Source: JAWOHX01 sp046484975 (lineage in GTDB: Bacteria; Bacillota; Clostridia; DUPQ01). From it: a DNA stretch of 6,288 nt. Positions 6,270-6,288 of the stretch are shown piece after piece; position 1 is the first letter of the stretch; each line of letters opens with the position of its first letter. Position numbers and translations under genes: made by a program. Location of the stretch: the NCBI GenBank assembly GCA_046484975.1, contig JAWOHX010000036.1, positions 1-6,288 on the forward strand, read 5' to 3'. The notes under the pieces are model-generated. The model was not told the DNA's origin. It saw nothing but the letters and a program-made list of their open reading frames with translations, and ran no database searches.

Positions 6270-6288
6270 CTCCCGAAGCACCCGAAGC
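6152..6288 (+). other. Open frame encoding a Lys-rich then Ala/Pro/Glu-rich stretch, running off the window
   Basis: Frame 2 is open from here to the right edge. It reads GKPGKSAKKKEAGKKEPEAE and then a run of Ala, Pro and Glu ending APEPLAPEAPE. This regular composition is characteristic of a flexible linker or tail, as in C-terminal extensions of some ribosomal proteins or linkers of IF-2 and TonB/TolA-type proteins. It is not expected inside a phosphodiesterase domain. No start codon with a ribosome site is evident just upstream, so I regard it as part of a gene whose beginning is not in proper register here, by frameshift or by a chimeric join around 6120-6175. Identity is unknown. Confidence 0.5.

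Noticed and set aside
1..6288. CRISPR array, tRNA, rRNA, insertion sequence or attachment sites
   Set aside because: No regularly spaced repeats, tRNA-like cloverleaf, transposase motif or terminal inverted repeats were seen; the complete genes leave almost no non-coding space.

Overview
The window holds a single-strand (+), densely packed gene cluster of moderately high GC (roughly 55-60% by eye). It has strong AGGAGG/AAGGAGA-type ribosome binding sites, overlapping or nearly overlapping genes, and many AGG/CGG arginine codons. This fits a free-living or gut-type anaerobic bacterium, most likely a Clostridia-like Bacillota, but nothing in the window fixes the taxon and that assignment is weak.

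Layout, left to right. (1) The last 11 codons of an upstream gene end at a TGATG overlap with the next gene. (2) A 760-residue cytoplasmic clan GH-D (GH36-like) alpha-glycosidase with recognisable nucleophile and acid/base aspartates. (3) A 58-base gap carrying an almost ideal housekeeping promoter (TTGATT, 17 bases, TATAAT) and two inverted repeats. (4) A 599-residue protein that I cannot place in a named family; its first third looks like a TIM-barrel glycosidase. (5) A complete YjbQ/UPF0047 protein. (6) A 368-residue uroporphyrinogen-decarboxylase-fold protein that is not HemE and lacks the zinc-binding His-x-Cys of the MtaA/MtbA methyltransferases. (7) The N-terminal part of a type I phosphodiesterase / alkaline-phosphatase-superfamily protein. 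It loses sense in the last ~150 bases, where a different frame encodes a Lys-rich then Ala/Pro/Glu-rich stretch that runs off the window. This looks like a frameshift or an assembly chimera.

Genes 4 to 7 are separated by only 4-11 bases and are probably one transcript from the internal promoter. The glycosidase is translationally coupled to the gene upstream of it. No complete predicted protein has a signal peptide or membrane segment, so the encoded chemistry is probably cytosolic. A reasonable reading is a catabolic cluster for an imported glycoside: GH36-like cleavage, a second uncharacterised glycosidase-like enzyme, then accessory steps by the YjbQ, URO-D-fold and phosphodiesterase proteins. 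The substrate and the order of steps cannot be read from the sequence. The most promising candidates for something undescribed are the 599-residue protein and its fixed-looking association with YjbQ and the URO-D paralogue.
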